64,000 nucleotides of DNA from Mactromeris polynyma. Taxonomy: Eukaryota > Mollusca > Bivalvia > Venerida > Mactridae. Location: positions 10,912,001 through 10,976,000 of the forward strand of contig JASFXZ010000016.1 in NCBI GenBank assembly GCA_032209605.1, read 5' to 3'. Positions 1 to 12,447 of the stretch are shown piece after piece (positions within the stretch are counted from its first letter, which is position 1; every line of letters starts with the position of its first letter). Both the position numbers and the translations under genes were made by a program. A model generated the notes under the pieces. That model saw only the letters and a list, made by a program, of their open reading frames with translations. It did no database searches and was not told the DNA's origin.

Positions 1-1152
1 ATGAGTATTATGTGTGAGGTTAGCTAGCTGTTAAAACGATTTAAACCCCCAGTATTTTTACTGACAGTTCCAATGCTGTAAATCGCTGTATGGTTATTAT
101 TTCTTTTTGTGTTTTAAATATTTGTTCAATTGCCCTTTCCCCAGTGTAATTATTTCACTTGATATAGTGTTCAGGTTGTTTTCTCCCTACTTTCGGCCTT
201 TTGTTGCCAGGCATCTTGACTTGTCCCGTGATGTATTCCATCAATTAACCCCGCCCCCTGTTTGTTATTTTTGATTCTCCTAGTTATCTAGTTATCCCGT
301 ACAGTCAGCCGGACCAATTCTTGTGCCCCTGTTCCCTAACGAATGTACCAATGAGCCTCTTCAATGCCTTGTGCTTTATCGATTGTTGTTTTCTCGGAGG
401 TCTGTGTGGAAAGGCACTGTCTTATGTACTAGTATGAGGCGTTCCCTGAAGCAACTTATTCTCTTCTTTTAACAATATCACATGATGGACTTATAGTTCA
501 AATATATTTCACATATGCAAGACAGTCAAGACTCAATAATTGTATGTGCATTTTCCTCACCATTGAGACAATTATATTCATGTACATATGCACATCTTAG
601 GTGTTATATTCGCCAAACCTGATAGCAAATATAAAATTGGGATATTTTTTTATAAAATATCTTCGTAATACCCCTTTATATATTAAATATTAAATGCGCA
701 ATACTAAGTTGACGGACAGGAGCCGGAAACTTCATATTTAATTTCTTTTTGATTTTGTTCTCGGGAGGATAAGTCGGTGTGTAAGTGATGTAAAATGCGA
801 TTGTTCTAGCAAGTTTGTGCTAAAATAATCGATCCCTGAAAGTGTACAAGTTTTTGCTTAATTCACATGATTCATTTCTCTTCCGTTACGGTATCCCGGA
901 TATTTTAGTCGAGACTGCACATCCGGGAATCGTGAGTTAGTCCCACGTCTGGCGCTTACTCTTCTGAGCAATGTTTGTTTCATGGACATGGAACAGGATC
1001 ATTACAAATAAAACGGAGGTTCTCTTAAGATATAAATATGTTTCAATAGCGTCATATTTTCACGCACTGACGTGCTTGTAATAATACGAGTATCAATAAC
1101 ATGCTCATATAACGCAGCTACAAAAAGCATTAAAGAAAGAATTTCCACATAC
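1..1152. other. Intron of TRIM-like gene with a dispersed repeat copy
   Basis: No coding exon is recognised. Bases about 28-480 are a copy of the roughly 450-bp dispersed repeat described at 15230-15615. The rest is AT-rich and unassigned. Confidence 0.5.
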
Positions 1153-1694
1153 CTCAAATGTGGTTTTAAAAGTTGATAATTCTTGTTCAATTGACTGCCT
1201 TTCTGTCACCATTCTCTGCAATATACCATGCAAAAGCCGATTTGCCATTAATAAATGCATTTTAGTTCTGACTATTTGCAATCAATCGAAAACGTTCACT
1301 CGTACTTAGTTTAAACTCGAATTGAACACCTGCTATTATGTCAGTAAATTTTAGTTGACGAACACACTATTGCTGAAACTGTACTCTATTGTCAGGCATA
1401 TGTCCGTTTTGTTCATATATTTATTTACTTATTATTCTTTTAGTTTTTTTTCTGTTTTTTTCATGTACCTGTGTGTACATAATGTACTTATTCGCTAGAT
1501 ACATGCATATGTTTGACAGGTTCTCCTTTTCCTTAAGCTTACTGTTGTAATGGTATCATAAACATAATAAATACACAGTTATACATAAACGTAATATATG
1601 ATTGAACAATATAATACCATTTGCCACTTACCTCATGAGTTGTTTTGAGAGCTAACAGTTCTTGTTCAATTTTCTGTTTTTCTTTCGTTATATC
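1153..1694 (-). CDS. Coiled-coil cassette exons 10-11 of TRIM-like gene (1694-1632, 1215-1153)
   Basis: Two further 63-bp phase-0 exons. They encode 21-residue segments DITKEKQKIEQEL...KTTHE and RMVTERQSIEQEL...KTTFE. Both have consensus acceptors (TTTCAG, TTGCAG) and donors (GTAAGT, GTATGT). They belong to the same subtype as the exons at 4719 and 7780, so this subtype was also duplicated singly. I recognise no further exon of this gene between here and the left edge. Confidence 0.7.
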
Positions 1695-4600
1695 CTGAAA
1701 TGTACCAAACGCCAATTTACTATATATATAATCATACATGAAGTTGATATACTTGTAATATACATATACAATTGCCTGTCGTGTTCTTGTCGTCCTACTT
1801 GAGACGTCTAAGAAATTTAGCTGAACCAATTAGCGTTAGAAGACATTATGTTCTCATAGCTCATGATCGCGTGGCCCGATTGAAGTGGTCTCGGTGTAGT
1901 TTGCTTTTGGACTTGCACAACAAGCCAGAATATCATTTTCTGATTAAATCAACCATGACGATAGTGTTTGCGTATATAGACGCAAAGGAGAACGTTTTCC
2001 TGACTGATTGACGCGTCAATGACGGGATATGTTTGATTGGGGTTCTGTGATGGTTTGGGATAGAGTTTGGGCGTCTTGAAGTCCTTCCGTTTTTACAAGA
2101 AATGAACATGCTTACTTGATGCAAGATAACGCGACGCCACTACCTGACCCACATCACACACCAATCTTAAATCAAAAGGAATTAAACGTTCTCCTTTCCC
2201 CTCTATCACCGGCTCGGAACCCGATTTAGAACATTTTGGACTGAACAATTCGCAGGGTAAGATCAAGTTACAATATTCATATTTTGAATGACCTTTTGAA
2301 AGCACTTGTTCAAGAATAGAATGCATTGCATAACGTTAGACGTAACGTTAGATCATAGTGAAGTCGACGTCTTGTGTTCATACGTCGTCGAGTTGACCTC
2401 ACGCGATATTGAAATGGCATATCTAAATTGATAATGCTTTCTCAACGAAAACGTAATGCGTTTGAGGGTCGTCAAGTTCGTTACTTATTCCCTTTCCCTA
2501 TTTGCTACTTATTCCCTATTCCCTATTCGTTACCTATTCGTTACTTATTCCCTATTCCCTATTCGTTACCTATTCGTTACTTATTCCCTATTCCCTATTC
2601 GTTACCTATTCGTTACCTATTCGCTTTTTCTACATTGCATCTTTTAAATTATTTCTTTTCATGTCCCTGGTGTTAGCTCGAGGTTTGTAGAGTTGAAAAA
2701 CCTTGTTAGCGCATGTGTACCAGTTTCTGCGCTCGACTGATACCCTGTTACCTATTCGTTACCTATTCGTTCCCTATTCGCTTTTTCTACATTGACCCTT
2801 TTGAATGATTTCTTTTCAGGTCTCTGGCGTTAGTTCTAGGTTTGTAGAGTTGAAAAAACCTTGTTAGCGCATATGTACCAGTTTCTGCGCTCGGCTTATA
2901 CCCTGTTACCTATTCGTTACTTATTCGTTCCCTATTCGCTTTTTCTACATTGCATCTTTTAAATGATTTCTTTTCATGTCCCTGGTGATAGCTCGAGGTA
3001 TGTAGAGTTGAAAAAACCTTGTTAGCGCATATGTACCAGTTTCTGCGCTCGGCTGATACCCTGTTACCTATTCGTTACCTATTCGTTACTTATTCGTTCC
3101 CTATTCGCTTTTTCTACATAGACTCTTTTGAATGATTTCTTTTCAGGTCTCTGGTGTTAGTTCTAGTTTTGTAGAGTTGAAAAAACCTTGTTAGCGCATG
3201 TGTACCAGTTTCTGCGCTCGACTGATACCCTGTTACCTATTCGTTACCTATATGTTCCCTATTCGCTTTTTCTACATTGACCCTTTTGAATTATTTCTTT
3301 TCAGGTCTCTGGTGTTAGTTCTAGGTTTGTAGATATGAAAAAAACTTGTTAGCGCATATGTACCAGTTTCTGCGCTCGGCTGATATCCTGTTACCTATTC
3401 GTTACCTATTCGTTCCCTATTCGCCTTTTCTACATTGACCCTTTTGAATGATTTCTTTTCAAATCTATGGTGTTAGTTCTAGGTTTGTAGATATGAAAAA
3501 ACCTTGTTAGTGCATATGTACCAATTCTGCGCTCGACTGATACCCTGTTACCTATTTGTTACTTATTCGTTCCCTATTCGCATTTTCTACATTGACCCTT
3601 TTGAATGATTTCTTTTCAGGTCTATGGTGTTAGTTCTAGGTTTGTAGATATGAAAAAAACTTGTTAGTGCATATGTACCAGTTTCTGCGCTCGACTGATA
3701 CCCTGTTACCTATTCGTTACCTATTCGTTCCCTATTCGCTTTTTCTACATTGACCCTTTTGAATGATTTCTTTCAACTCTACAAACCTCGAACTAGCACC
3801 AGAGACCTGAAAAGAAATCATTCAAAAGGGTCAATGTAGAAAATGCGAATAGGGAACGAATAAGTAACGAATAGGTAACAGGGTATAGTTGAACAACCTT
3901 GGTAGAGGGTTACCTAAGGAAGATTTAGGTGAAATTATTTCAAAAGTGGGTTTGTTGTTTTTACTAGAAGATCTTTGAAGCTTCAACTATAATACATATA
4001 GGAAAAGTGTTTTTGACGAATCAAAATAATTTAAATATCTTGGAAGACGGTCACCCAAGTGAAGATATATCAAAATTGGGCATGGGGATTTTAAAAAGAA
4101 AATTTCGGAAGTATCCAGTACATACATATAGGAAAATTGGCTCCACCCCCAGGCGGTCATGTCTTTTGACGAATCAACTAGATTTACACAATCAAGGTAG
4201 AGGATCACCTAAGGATCATTTGTGTGAAGTTATATAAAAACTGGGTCAGTACTTTTTTACTAGAAGGTTTTTGAAGTTTCCACTATACGCATATAAGAAA
4301 AGAGACTCCGTCCCCAAGTTGCCATCTTTTCAACGAATCCAAACTCCTCGTTCTTTTTTGTATTTCTGTGAAATTCCGCCAAGTGATTTCAGAGGAGATG
4401 TTTTAATAAGCAAAACTGAAAGTCGGTCATGTTGTTGTTGTTGTTGATCAATCGTCGCGAGACGCCTTGTTGTATTGTTGTAGAGTGTCACCACATGAAG
4501 CTTCCATCAAAGTTACATGAATTCTGTCCAGTGGTTTCAGAGAAGATGTTTTCTGATTCTTAATCATTTTACAGCTGTAATGGAATCAGTTACATGATAA

Positions 4601-7600
4601 ATTTACACAGATAATAAATTTCAATACGACTTACATTTCATTCAAGTTATACATACCTCATGTGTTTTTCTGAAATCACACTGTTCTTGTTCAATGGACT
4701 GTTTTTCTTTCGTAATTATCTGGAATGTACCGAATGGAACGTCCGACTGCAATCTTGATATCATACATGAATTTTACATACAACTATTATACATATACAA
4801 TTGCCCTGACGTGTTAAAGGAATGAGAAAGCATTTTACTTTAGTCTACCAAAACGTTACACGACGCTGAACGTATACATACGTCAAGGTTAAAATTGTTT
4901 CATTGTTATACGCCAGTTATTACGTACATGTATGTGCAAGTGTATTCACAAGGCAACATGGCTGTATGTTTTAAATTAAAAAAAATAGCGAAGTCTGCGC
5001 CTATTCAAAGTATTGTAGAATTTATATTTGTAACACTTTTTAAATAGTATCAACGTTTGATTATAGAAATAAGCTGCAATCAAAGGGTAATGTAAATATA
5101 ATATTTGGATATTAACAGACAAATAGGTCACCGAGGAATATTTTGCTTCGAAACTACATTCTTAAATAGACAAGAATGTCTTCTCATATTTGAAGCATGC
5201 AATTTTCAAATAGAAGTGTATCAATTAACACCAACTGCTTGTGTGATTTCATTATCTTTCCATCATTACCTATACCTCGACTCTACTGTATGCAACATAA
5301 CGTTTCGATTCGGTTGCCAATCCAGTTTTAAATGAGAATGGTTTCAAATTACACAGACAATGACGAGTATTGCCAAGTGATAAGCATACTTGAGACTTAA
5401 AGGAACGGATGTCCAGGTCTTAATATATATTGGTCAAACCAGATTAAATGTTTCTCTTGTTCCCATAGTAAACCGTGTGCAATATCAACAAAAGATTGAT
5501 TAACATTGGTATAGTACAACATCTTCTGACTGATTTTCATTCTTTCTAGCAATTTTGAATTGTTTCCTTTTTTCCATTTTTTATTTAGTATATTGTTCAC
5601 GTCTCTTTGTGAATTTGGGGTGCCTACGCATTTCTTGGTAGACTTCTCTCATTTGTGGGACATGAATTCTATTCTAAAAGCTAATGTTGTGGGTAATGAA
5701 TTCTATTCTAAAAGCTAATGAAGTAGTCGTTCAAGAAATACAACACCTAAAGTGCTGGTTCATTTATACTGCACATGTTCTTGACAGTTCGTTCAACAAC
5801 AGGATTAATGCTTATATATAATAATGTTTCTCACCTGTATTTTGCTATTGTTCGTTATTAAATGTGGTCTATTTGTAACGAATGTTTAATAAATGAACAA
5901 TATATAGATCTACTATATTTCAATAATTAGAAAAGACCATTTAGATGTTACCACACCAAGTCATAAATGCTTACAATATTAAGTGTACTACATACCTGGT
6001 TGTCGGTTTTTAGAGTACATATTTCTTGCTCCAAGGATTTTTTGTCCTTTACAACTATCTGAAATAAATTCTTTTAAGTGAGAGAGTTAGTAGTACAACT
6101 GTTGGAACGTTATATATTGAACCATTTATTTGTTTACACATAAATGTATACCAATTTCCTTCTTGGGCTATTAGATTATATTAAGTTTTTATCTTTTTCT
6201 CTCGCGAGTTAACATTATTTTATTTCAATACATAGACACCAATGCAGTCAGAAATGGGAATTTTGAGAAAATGTCGCATGTATATTATATTTAGTACTTA
6301 TTTTGGAGTCTGTATTATATTTTGTTCTGAATAATTTAATATTTACAAATGTGTACCACAATAAATGGGAAAGCTAATGCATGAAAGCAAGTTATGCGAC
6401 TACATGAAACTATATACAGTCATACATGGAGAAGTTGTTTTGTAAGACATTGCAACCACTTCAAGTTACAAAAACTACTAAACTTAGTGTGTTAAATACC
6501 AGATTGGTGTAGAGCGCTATTGTAGGTATGAGGCTAAATTAATTGTGTGCGTAATGGTGAATTAATGTGTATGTTTATGTTGTTAAATTGATTTAAACCT
6601 TCAGTATTTTTTCTGTCAGTTCCAAGGCTGCATGAGTATTATATCCCTTATCGCTTAAGAAACATATAATGTTCCCATTTTCTATTACATAATTCCTAAG
6701 CATGATATAAATTTCGTGTACTATCCCCCTGTCTTTCCGTGTTCAACTTGTTTGATAACATGTCCTGTCATGGCTTCCCTTCCTCTCCCTTCTTATCCCC
6801 TCCTACTACCCTTGGATTGTTTTAATAATAAGCTTAATTGTCCCACAAATGTTTGTTAAATGTCGTTAACTCCGAATTATGTGTATGATGATGTTCCCTG
6901 TGATCTGTATGGGAGACGTTGTCTTGTGAACGTAGCGTTAATCCTTTCTTAATAAAAACAAATTGTGACAATGGTCAAATACACTTCACAGTTTATTTTA
7001 TAAGTACGAACAATATATCAAATGCTTAACATCTTTTATACTTACATCAAACGCTTGTTCCTTCACATACATGTTTTTCTTAAGTTTCGAAATCGTTCTC
7101 TGAAACAAAGACAATAGTGTAATGATGGTCGGGTATCTTTCATCCTATTATGTTGCTCCTGTTGTTGTTTGCTATATAAAAAAACGCGCAAACAATACAC
7201 ATATATTTAATGCCCAGTACAAGCCCATCGCTATCAGGATTTTTTGCGGATCAAACCTCTTGCTAAAACTACTTAGTGTCGCATGATAATAGGCCAAATT
7301 ATTTTAGATTGTTTCGTTGGATTTTTAGAAGATTTAAACTATTTTTGTTTGACAATGCATTCCACTATTTCACATGTATGTCTGTTTTAGCAAGTATAGT
7401 CCAAGACTTATGCCAATACATTTGCAACAAAACATTGAAAAGGACCCCATGACTTTTGACCTCAAAGCGCGATCTTGACCTTTAAGCAACGGACCTGGGT
7501 CTTGCGCAACACGTAGTATACATAAGGTGACCATTTAGGCCAAGTTATGTGAGCATTAGCCAATGTGTACATGTATAGGGAAGTTACGGACTGGAGACCA

Positions 7601-10600
7601 AGTGAAGTCGTACGGACGACAGACAGATGGACAGGCGGACGGAATCAACCAATCCTAAAGTCCCCGTAATCGCAATAAACTCGATATATTATTAACTTGT
7701 ATTCAAGTCATAGATACCTCCTGTGTTGTTCTGATAGCGCACAGTCCTTCTTTCATTGACTCTTTTTCTGTCCTAATTCTCTGAAATATACCAACTCTCA
7801 TTTGCATTCTTGCTATCATACAAGATGAGTAACAGTCTAAAAGTAATATAGATAAGTAATATAGATAAAATATGTTTTATATGATTTGGATGTCAACAAA
7901 CTGTAAATATAACCTGCTTATAAATAAGAAAGTTATGAATATACACAGAAAAGTAAAGTAATGTTCAGTGATCAGCACACTACACTTGGTGTTCAAGGAA
8001 CGGGAAACCCAGTCGTCTTGATTAAAAGGTAAAATATCCAAATGCAGTCCTGTCTGAGTGGAAGTAGTAAAAGAAAACACCGTTTCGAATTAGGCACCGA
8101 CTTCTCATGTCTCAACAAAAATCCTTTATGGTATGATTATCACTCGTTGGTATTTAAAGATGTATCTGGCCGATCTGAACCTAAAATTGTCTAAAACATT
8201 ATTTATAAGAACCATTGCTATTTATAACCGTTAAAACAATATTGTTCAATTGTATTACTAACAGACAAAACTAGTAAAAAAAAACACCCACTTGTTAAAA
8301 AAACTTCCAGTTTATGATAATACAAATACAGAGATATACATTATAAATGCATTCTGTGATAATGCATTTAAATTAATTGAATTAACTAGATTTTTTTCAT
8401 GTTCGTTTAGGTAAACAAATGAACAAAAAATTAGCATAATATATCTTTAAATTGTCAGGCTTGTTGCATTATTTCTAGCAATGTTAACTCTGTCTGACCG
8501 TTCTATGGCGGTACATCTACCTTCACCTATCATTTAATGTGCTTTTGACTTATGTCCGTATTGTTTTTTCCATTGTTTATATCAATGCTTACTATTCGTG
8601 TCTCATTGTGCTATAACTTAGTATACACTCCATGTTCGACTTCTTCATTCATATATTTGCAACAAATGGAACTATTGGTCTATTTTAAAAGTAAATGTAA
8701 ATGAAGCAGTCGAGCAAGAAATACTGAACAAAAAGAGTGCGGGTTGGTTTATGTTGCACTTAGTCTAGACATATATTGTGTTACACCATTTTGAAATGCA
8801 TGTTGCTATTGTGCATTGTAAAATTTAGTCTGTTTGTAAAGAAACCGAAACATATGATTGTGTAGGTTTTGATATTTGTGCCAAATATGCACATATGTAA
8901 TAAATGAATTATATAAAATTGAGTACATATTTACATTATACCGCATCAAGTTATAAATTACATGCCACATACTCGATTGTCGGTTTTTACAGTGCACATT
9001 TCTTGCTCCAAGGATTGTTTGTCTTGGGCAACTTTCTGAAATATAAATGACACGTTCATATACTCAGGCATCTATTTTAAAAATGAAAAGGAGTAGTGCA
9101 AGGAAGATCAAAGTCACAATGGTACAATTGTGTTGCAATGGCTCATGTTTGTTGTGAATTAGTATTTTGTTCTAATTCATTGCATGCAATGTATTCATCA
9201 CATCACCATACTTGTCACCAATTTATTCCTGTTGCTTTTACCATTTGATGTATGCATTTTTTTACATATATACCTATGCAAATTTACTTCATGGACGATT
9301 AAATCATATTTATTATATATTTACACCATTTCTCTCGCGATATAAATTATTATGTTTCAATCACTTGAGTCAGTCACCAATGGGAATTCAAAACAGCACA
9401 TTCCGTGAAAATATACATGGCATTATTTTTGAGTTTGCTTTACATTTGGTTCTCAGTTTAAAGGTGGATTAATACAAAGAAATGTTTGCAAATGTATACT
9501 ACAATAAATAAGAACGTTAATTTGATCATTTAACCACATCAAGTGCAAATGTACGTAAATAAACGAATTTAAAAAATAATATGTGGAGAAGTTGTTTTTC
9601 AAGACAATGTAACCACTTATGTTTACATGAACTTCTTAGTGTGCCACGTACCTGATTGGTGTCTTTAAGGGCACGAACTTCTTCTGTCAATGACTGTTTG
9701 TCTTTTACCATTGTCTGAAAGATTTTTACCCAAAATAGCAACACTTCTATCAGTGCCAGATGGTCATTTATTAATTTTGCCTGTGACCATGCTGGCACGG
9801 CACTGCAATTATATAATTAGTAAATTACGTCATGCCATAATTCACTAGACAGTATTTACAGATCTAAGGTCGGGTATTTGAAGAAACGCAGCATCGTATT
9901 TACACGTGTCGCAGATATTAGAGTAATTTTATTGTTTGCCTAATTGTCGATAGCTTTATAGTATTGGTTACTGCTTACTTATGTGTATATGGTACTTAAG
10001 TGTATATACTGAAACATAATGACTATGCAGCGTGTTAAGAGTGACGTTATCTAGCTGGTAAATCAATTTTAATCTCAGTAGTTTACTGATAGTTACTGAT
10101 AATATCCGTTAAAATGTTTAGATAAATATTTTTATCATTTCCACATTTCATTACGTGACCTGATTGCTTTCTTATGCTTCCCTTGCTCATCCCATTTGTG
10201 TCCCCACCTGCTCTCCTTTACTTGTTTTTTCATGTTTTCTTTACAAATAACCTTATTGTCCTACAAATGTGTGCCCTTACGTCTCGTCAACTCTTATAGT
10301 TTTGTATACTGAAGTTTTCCTGGCTTCTATGTGCTAGACATTGTCCCTCAAATGCCTGATGTTTTATGGGCTGTTGTTTTCCCGGATGTCTGTTTGGGGA
10401 GGCATTGTCTTATGTATGAGGCGTTCCATGTAGCAACTTATTATCTCTTTTGTTAGTGCGGCGCTCCATGTAACAACGTAACGCTTAATTAATAAATGCA
10501 GACTGTGACAGTGGTTAGATAAACTACATAATTTGTTTGGAAAGTCGTACGAAAATAATATCAATATATCAAATTATTAACATCTTTATAACGACTGTAC

Positions 10601-12447
10601 TAAAAGTATACTTGCATTAAACGCTTGTTCCGTGTCAGACATGTCTTTCTTAAGTTTCGACATCATTTTCTGAAAAAGACAAAAGTGTCACGATGGTTTT
10701 AGAGAAGACTTGAATTATGTTTGGTTGACAATGAATTCCTGTATTTTGTTTTTCTAAGATTATAATCCAAACTGATACGGTGAAAATCGAAGAAGATTGC
10801 ATTAGTTCAAGAGATGATGTTATATTAACGTGACAATAGTACATAAATACTGAATGACTTTTGTTTAGGCAAGATTCGAAGCAGGCAAAACATCTAATGT
10901 ACCTATACATGTAAATGCTTGCACATCTACATGTTAGAGAATTTAGGGTTTAAATATAATAATGAAATTACCTACCACAAATAATGCAACTGCTTAAAAA
11001 TAACTTGCTGTATAACTAGGAAGCACGAATGGAAGCATTTTTATATGTAATCACTAGAGCACCCCTATTGTTTTTTCAGCCAACCAGAGTCCACTGTACA
11101 TACATGTAAATAATAGTACGGCGTGAAAAAACCTTGGTATAATTTGTACCTGATTTTCATCTAATTGTTTTTCAAGCCCTCGACTTCTCTCACACTCATT
11201 TTTTAGTTTGATCTCATTATCGACTGCCTCGTCTGAAAATGTAATTGTCAATTAAAATCGTGTATTTCAAGCGCGGTTTCGTTACAAGTGACCGGTTGTT
11301 ACTTTGTGGTATGTTGTTAATTGAAAGGTCTCTGTATTCAAGTGGTTATGGTCGCAAACTTCAAATGTCTTGCCACTCACCGCTGCTGGTTCGAATCTTA
11401 CTCCATCTCTGGAATAGTCACTCCATGACCCATATTACTAAATACCACAAAACATGTTTTAAAAGCGAATGGTAAGATTTTCGAATGTTGCGAAAGTATG
11501 GTAGGAAAAAGCAAGTATTATTTTCACATAACAATATAAATCTTACCCTTTTCTGTCTGTATGGCGTCTGTCAGCCTGCCAATTGGTCGTGAGTTGGACA
11601 TCATACGTTTGAGCAAGCTGCTTGGTCGGAATGTGTAATCGGTGATTACATTGTTGCAATCAATTGCTGCGACCTCGTTTTGAATTAGTGATACTTTAGG
11701 CATAGTTTCAACAGCCAATATGAAACGTTTGTGAAGCTCATTTTCATTCCTGAAATCTTTGATGATTTCCTCGACTTGAAATCCAAGAGATTGTATTTTC
11801 TCCCTCAGGTTGTCGAGCTTATCCTGATGTGCTGATTCGCGCACTTTGGCATCATCAAGAACATCCTGTTTTGATCCGGCTACGTATTCTACTAGTGATT
11901 TTGCAATCGATTCTACGCCCGAAACTGCATCTTTGTTAAGCGTTTCAGCAGAATTTGTATGTTTCTCAACTTCTTCCATGTACTTATCCAGGGTGTATTC
12001 AAGACTTTGAACTTCCTCAAGCAGACCAGCAAGATCTCCACTATTTTGGAACCGATTTGACGCCTCAATTATATACTCCCATTCACATGACTTATGGTGC
12101 AACAAAATACATTCTACGCATACACAGCATCTGTGTCCAGTGCAGTAGGCCTTTACTTCCTGCTGTTTATGGTCGTCGCAAAGTTCAAATCGAATCGAAC
12201 TCTCTTGTATATTGCTTTTATGGGCAACATGTAGCAGCACGTGGTCCCTGCATAATTTACTTTTCAGGTGAATGTCAAAGCATGTTTGACAGGCGTTTAT
12301 TTCACATTGAGAGCAATATCCGTCGAGTTGTGTCTTATTGCACATTTCACAATTTCCCGTTTGACCAAGAGATGTTCCATCATCTACTTCAAACTTGATT
12401 TTTCCACCAACAGCCATGTCTGCAATGATGTGCATGTAAACGTTCAA
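1153..12447 (-). CDS. TRIM-like B-box/coiled-coil protein gene, 5' part, with amplified coiled-coil exons (3' end outside window)
   Basis: Predicted minus-strand exons: 12447-11547, 11232-11150, 10669-10616, 9714-9652, 9035-8973, 7780-7718, 7099-7046, 6058-5996, 4719-4657, 1694-1632 and 1215-1153. All junctions keep one reading frame. Exon 1 carries a B-box 1-like zinc module (Cys33, 36, 45, 48, 53, 56, His60, His69, counting from the ATG at 12447) and a B-box 2-like module (Cys90, His93, Cys102, Cys110, Cys113, His117, Cys121), then a coiled coil at about 135-245. A second ATG at 12417 (MAVGGKIKFE) is an equally good start. No RING finger is seen, so ubiquitin-ligase activity should not be assumed. 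The later exons encode charged 18- or 21-residue heptad-like segments. The last exon ends in a GTATGT donor, so the gene continues to the left and its C-terminal domain is unknown. B-box proteins of this type are greatly expanded in bivalves (family knowledge). Confidence 0.8.
2475..3890. repeat. 158-bp tandem satellite with inverted terminal half unit
   Basis: Unit starts (TACCCTGTTACC) fall at about 2741, 2899, 3057, 3226, 3384, 3541 and 3699, giving a period of 157-158 bp; one unit is 11 bp longer. Each unit contains a short subrepeat GTTACCTATTC whose copy number varies, and this subrepeat is expanded at the left end (2475-2620). From about 3775 the sequence turns into the reverse complement of the unit and runs to about 3888, so 3699-3770 can pair with 3815-3888. 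The array lies in an intron of the TRIM-like gene. Confidence 0.9.
3893..4560 (-). repeat. Dispersed repeat, partly tandem (about three units)
   Basis: A segment with GACGAATCAA, AGGTAGAGG-TCACCTAAGGATCA and CATATAGGAAAA recurs at about 3890, 4016, 4158 and 4335. Its reverse complement matches the plus-strand repeat at 43233-43490 (TGATCCTTAGGTGG and the preceding text). From memory this resembles a repeat widespread in bivalve genomes; I cannot assign a named family. Confidence 0.55.
4657..7780 (-). CDS. Coiled-coil cassette exons 6-9 of TRIM-like gene (7780-7718, 7099-7046, 6058-5996, 4719-4657)
   Basis: Four phase-0 exons of 63, 54, 63 and 63 bp. The 54-bp exon (RTISKLKKNMYVKEQAFD) is a close copy of the one at 10669. 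The exon at 6058 (ending KTDNQ) copies that at 9035. The exon at 4719 (ending RKTHE) copies that at 7780 (ending RTTQE). The paralogous exons lie about 3.0-3.6 kb apart in the same order, which indicates duplication of a block of several exons with its introns. Confidence 0.7.
6590..6955 (+). repeat. Copy of ~450-bp dispersed repeat
   Basis: Shares the start (TTTAAACCTTCAGTATTTT, CTGTCAGTTCCAAGGCTG) and end (GAGACGTTGTCTTGTGAACG, diverged) with the other copies. It lies just left of the 54-bp cassette exon at 7046, as the copy at 10065 lies left of the exon at 10616, so it was duplicated with the exon block. Confidence 0.6.
8973..10669 (-). CDS. Coiled-coil cassette exons 3-5 of TRIM-like gene (10669-10616, 9714-9652, 9035-8973)
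   Basis: Three phase-0 exons of 54, 63 and 63 bp. They encode KMMSKLKKDMSDTEQAFN, then a 21-residue segment starting TMVKDKQSLTEEV and ending DTNQ, then one starting KVAQDKQSLEQEM and ending TDNR. All have CAG acceptors. The first has a GCAAGT donor instead of GT, while its paralogue at 7046 has GTAAGT. The 63-bp exons share the pattern (D/E)KxSxxxE and Thr/Asp-Asn at the end, so they are duplicates of one ancestral exon. Confidence 0.7.
10065..10500 (+). repeat. Copy of ~450-bp dispersed repeat
   Basis: Begins with AATTTTAATCTCAGTAGTTT and a short duplicated ACTGATA stretch. It ends with GGGGAGGCATTGTCTTATG and GAGGCGTTCCATGTAGCAAC. It is the paralogous position of the copy at 6590-6955 relative to the 54-bp exon. 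Confidence 0.6.
11150..11232 (-). CDS. Exon 2 of TRIM-like gene: 28-residue coiled-coil segment
   Basis: Preceded by a TTTTCAG acceptor and followed by a GTACAA donor. With the one base carried from exon 1 it encodes DEAVDNEIKLKNECERSRGL and eight more residues ending in Asn-Gln. The charged heptad pattern continues the coiled coil. It changes the phase from 1 to 0, which all the later cassette exons keep. Confidence 0.7.
11325..11450 (+). mobile_element. tRNA-derived SINE fragment
   Basis: Contains a degenerate A-box/B-box tRNA-like head (GGTCTCTGTATTCAAGTGG, then GCTGGTTCGAATCTTAC). A body follows with GGAATAGTCACTCCATGACC, shared with the SINE at 28793. It lies in the first intron of the TRIM-like gene. 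Confidence 0.5.
11547..12447 (-). CDS. Exon 1 of TRIM-like gene: tandem B-boxes and first coiled coil
   Basis: This exon encodes 300 codons plus one base and ends at AAGG before a GTAAGA donor. It holds both zinc-binding B-boxes and about 110 residues of predicted coiled coil with repeated Leu/Glu/Lys heptads. It then has a short non-coiled linker rich in Ser, Arg and Met. Reading past the donor gives only six more residues before a stop, which supports splicing here. The start could be 12447 or 12417. A possible untranslated or upstream exon with a good donor (CGAG before GTAAGA) lies near 13005-13041 on the same strand but is unproven. Confidence 0.8.
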
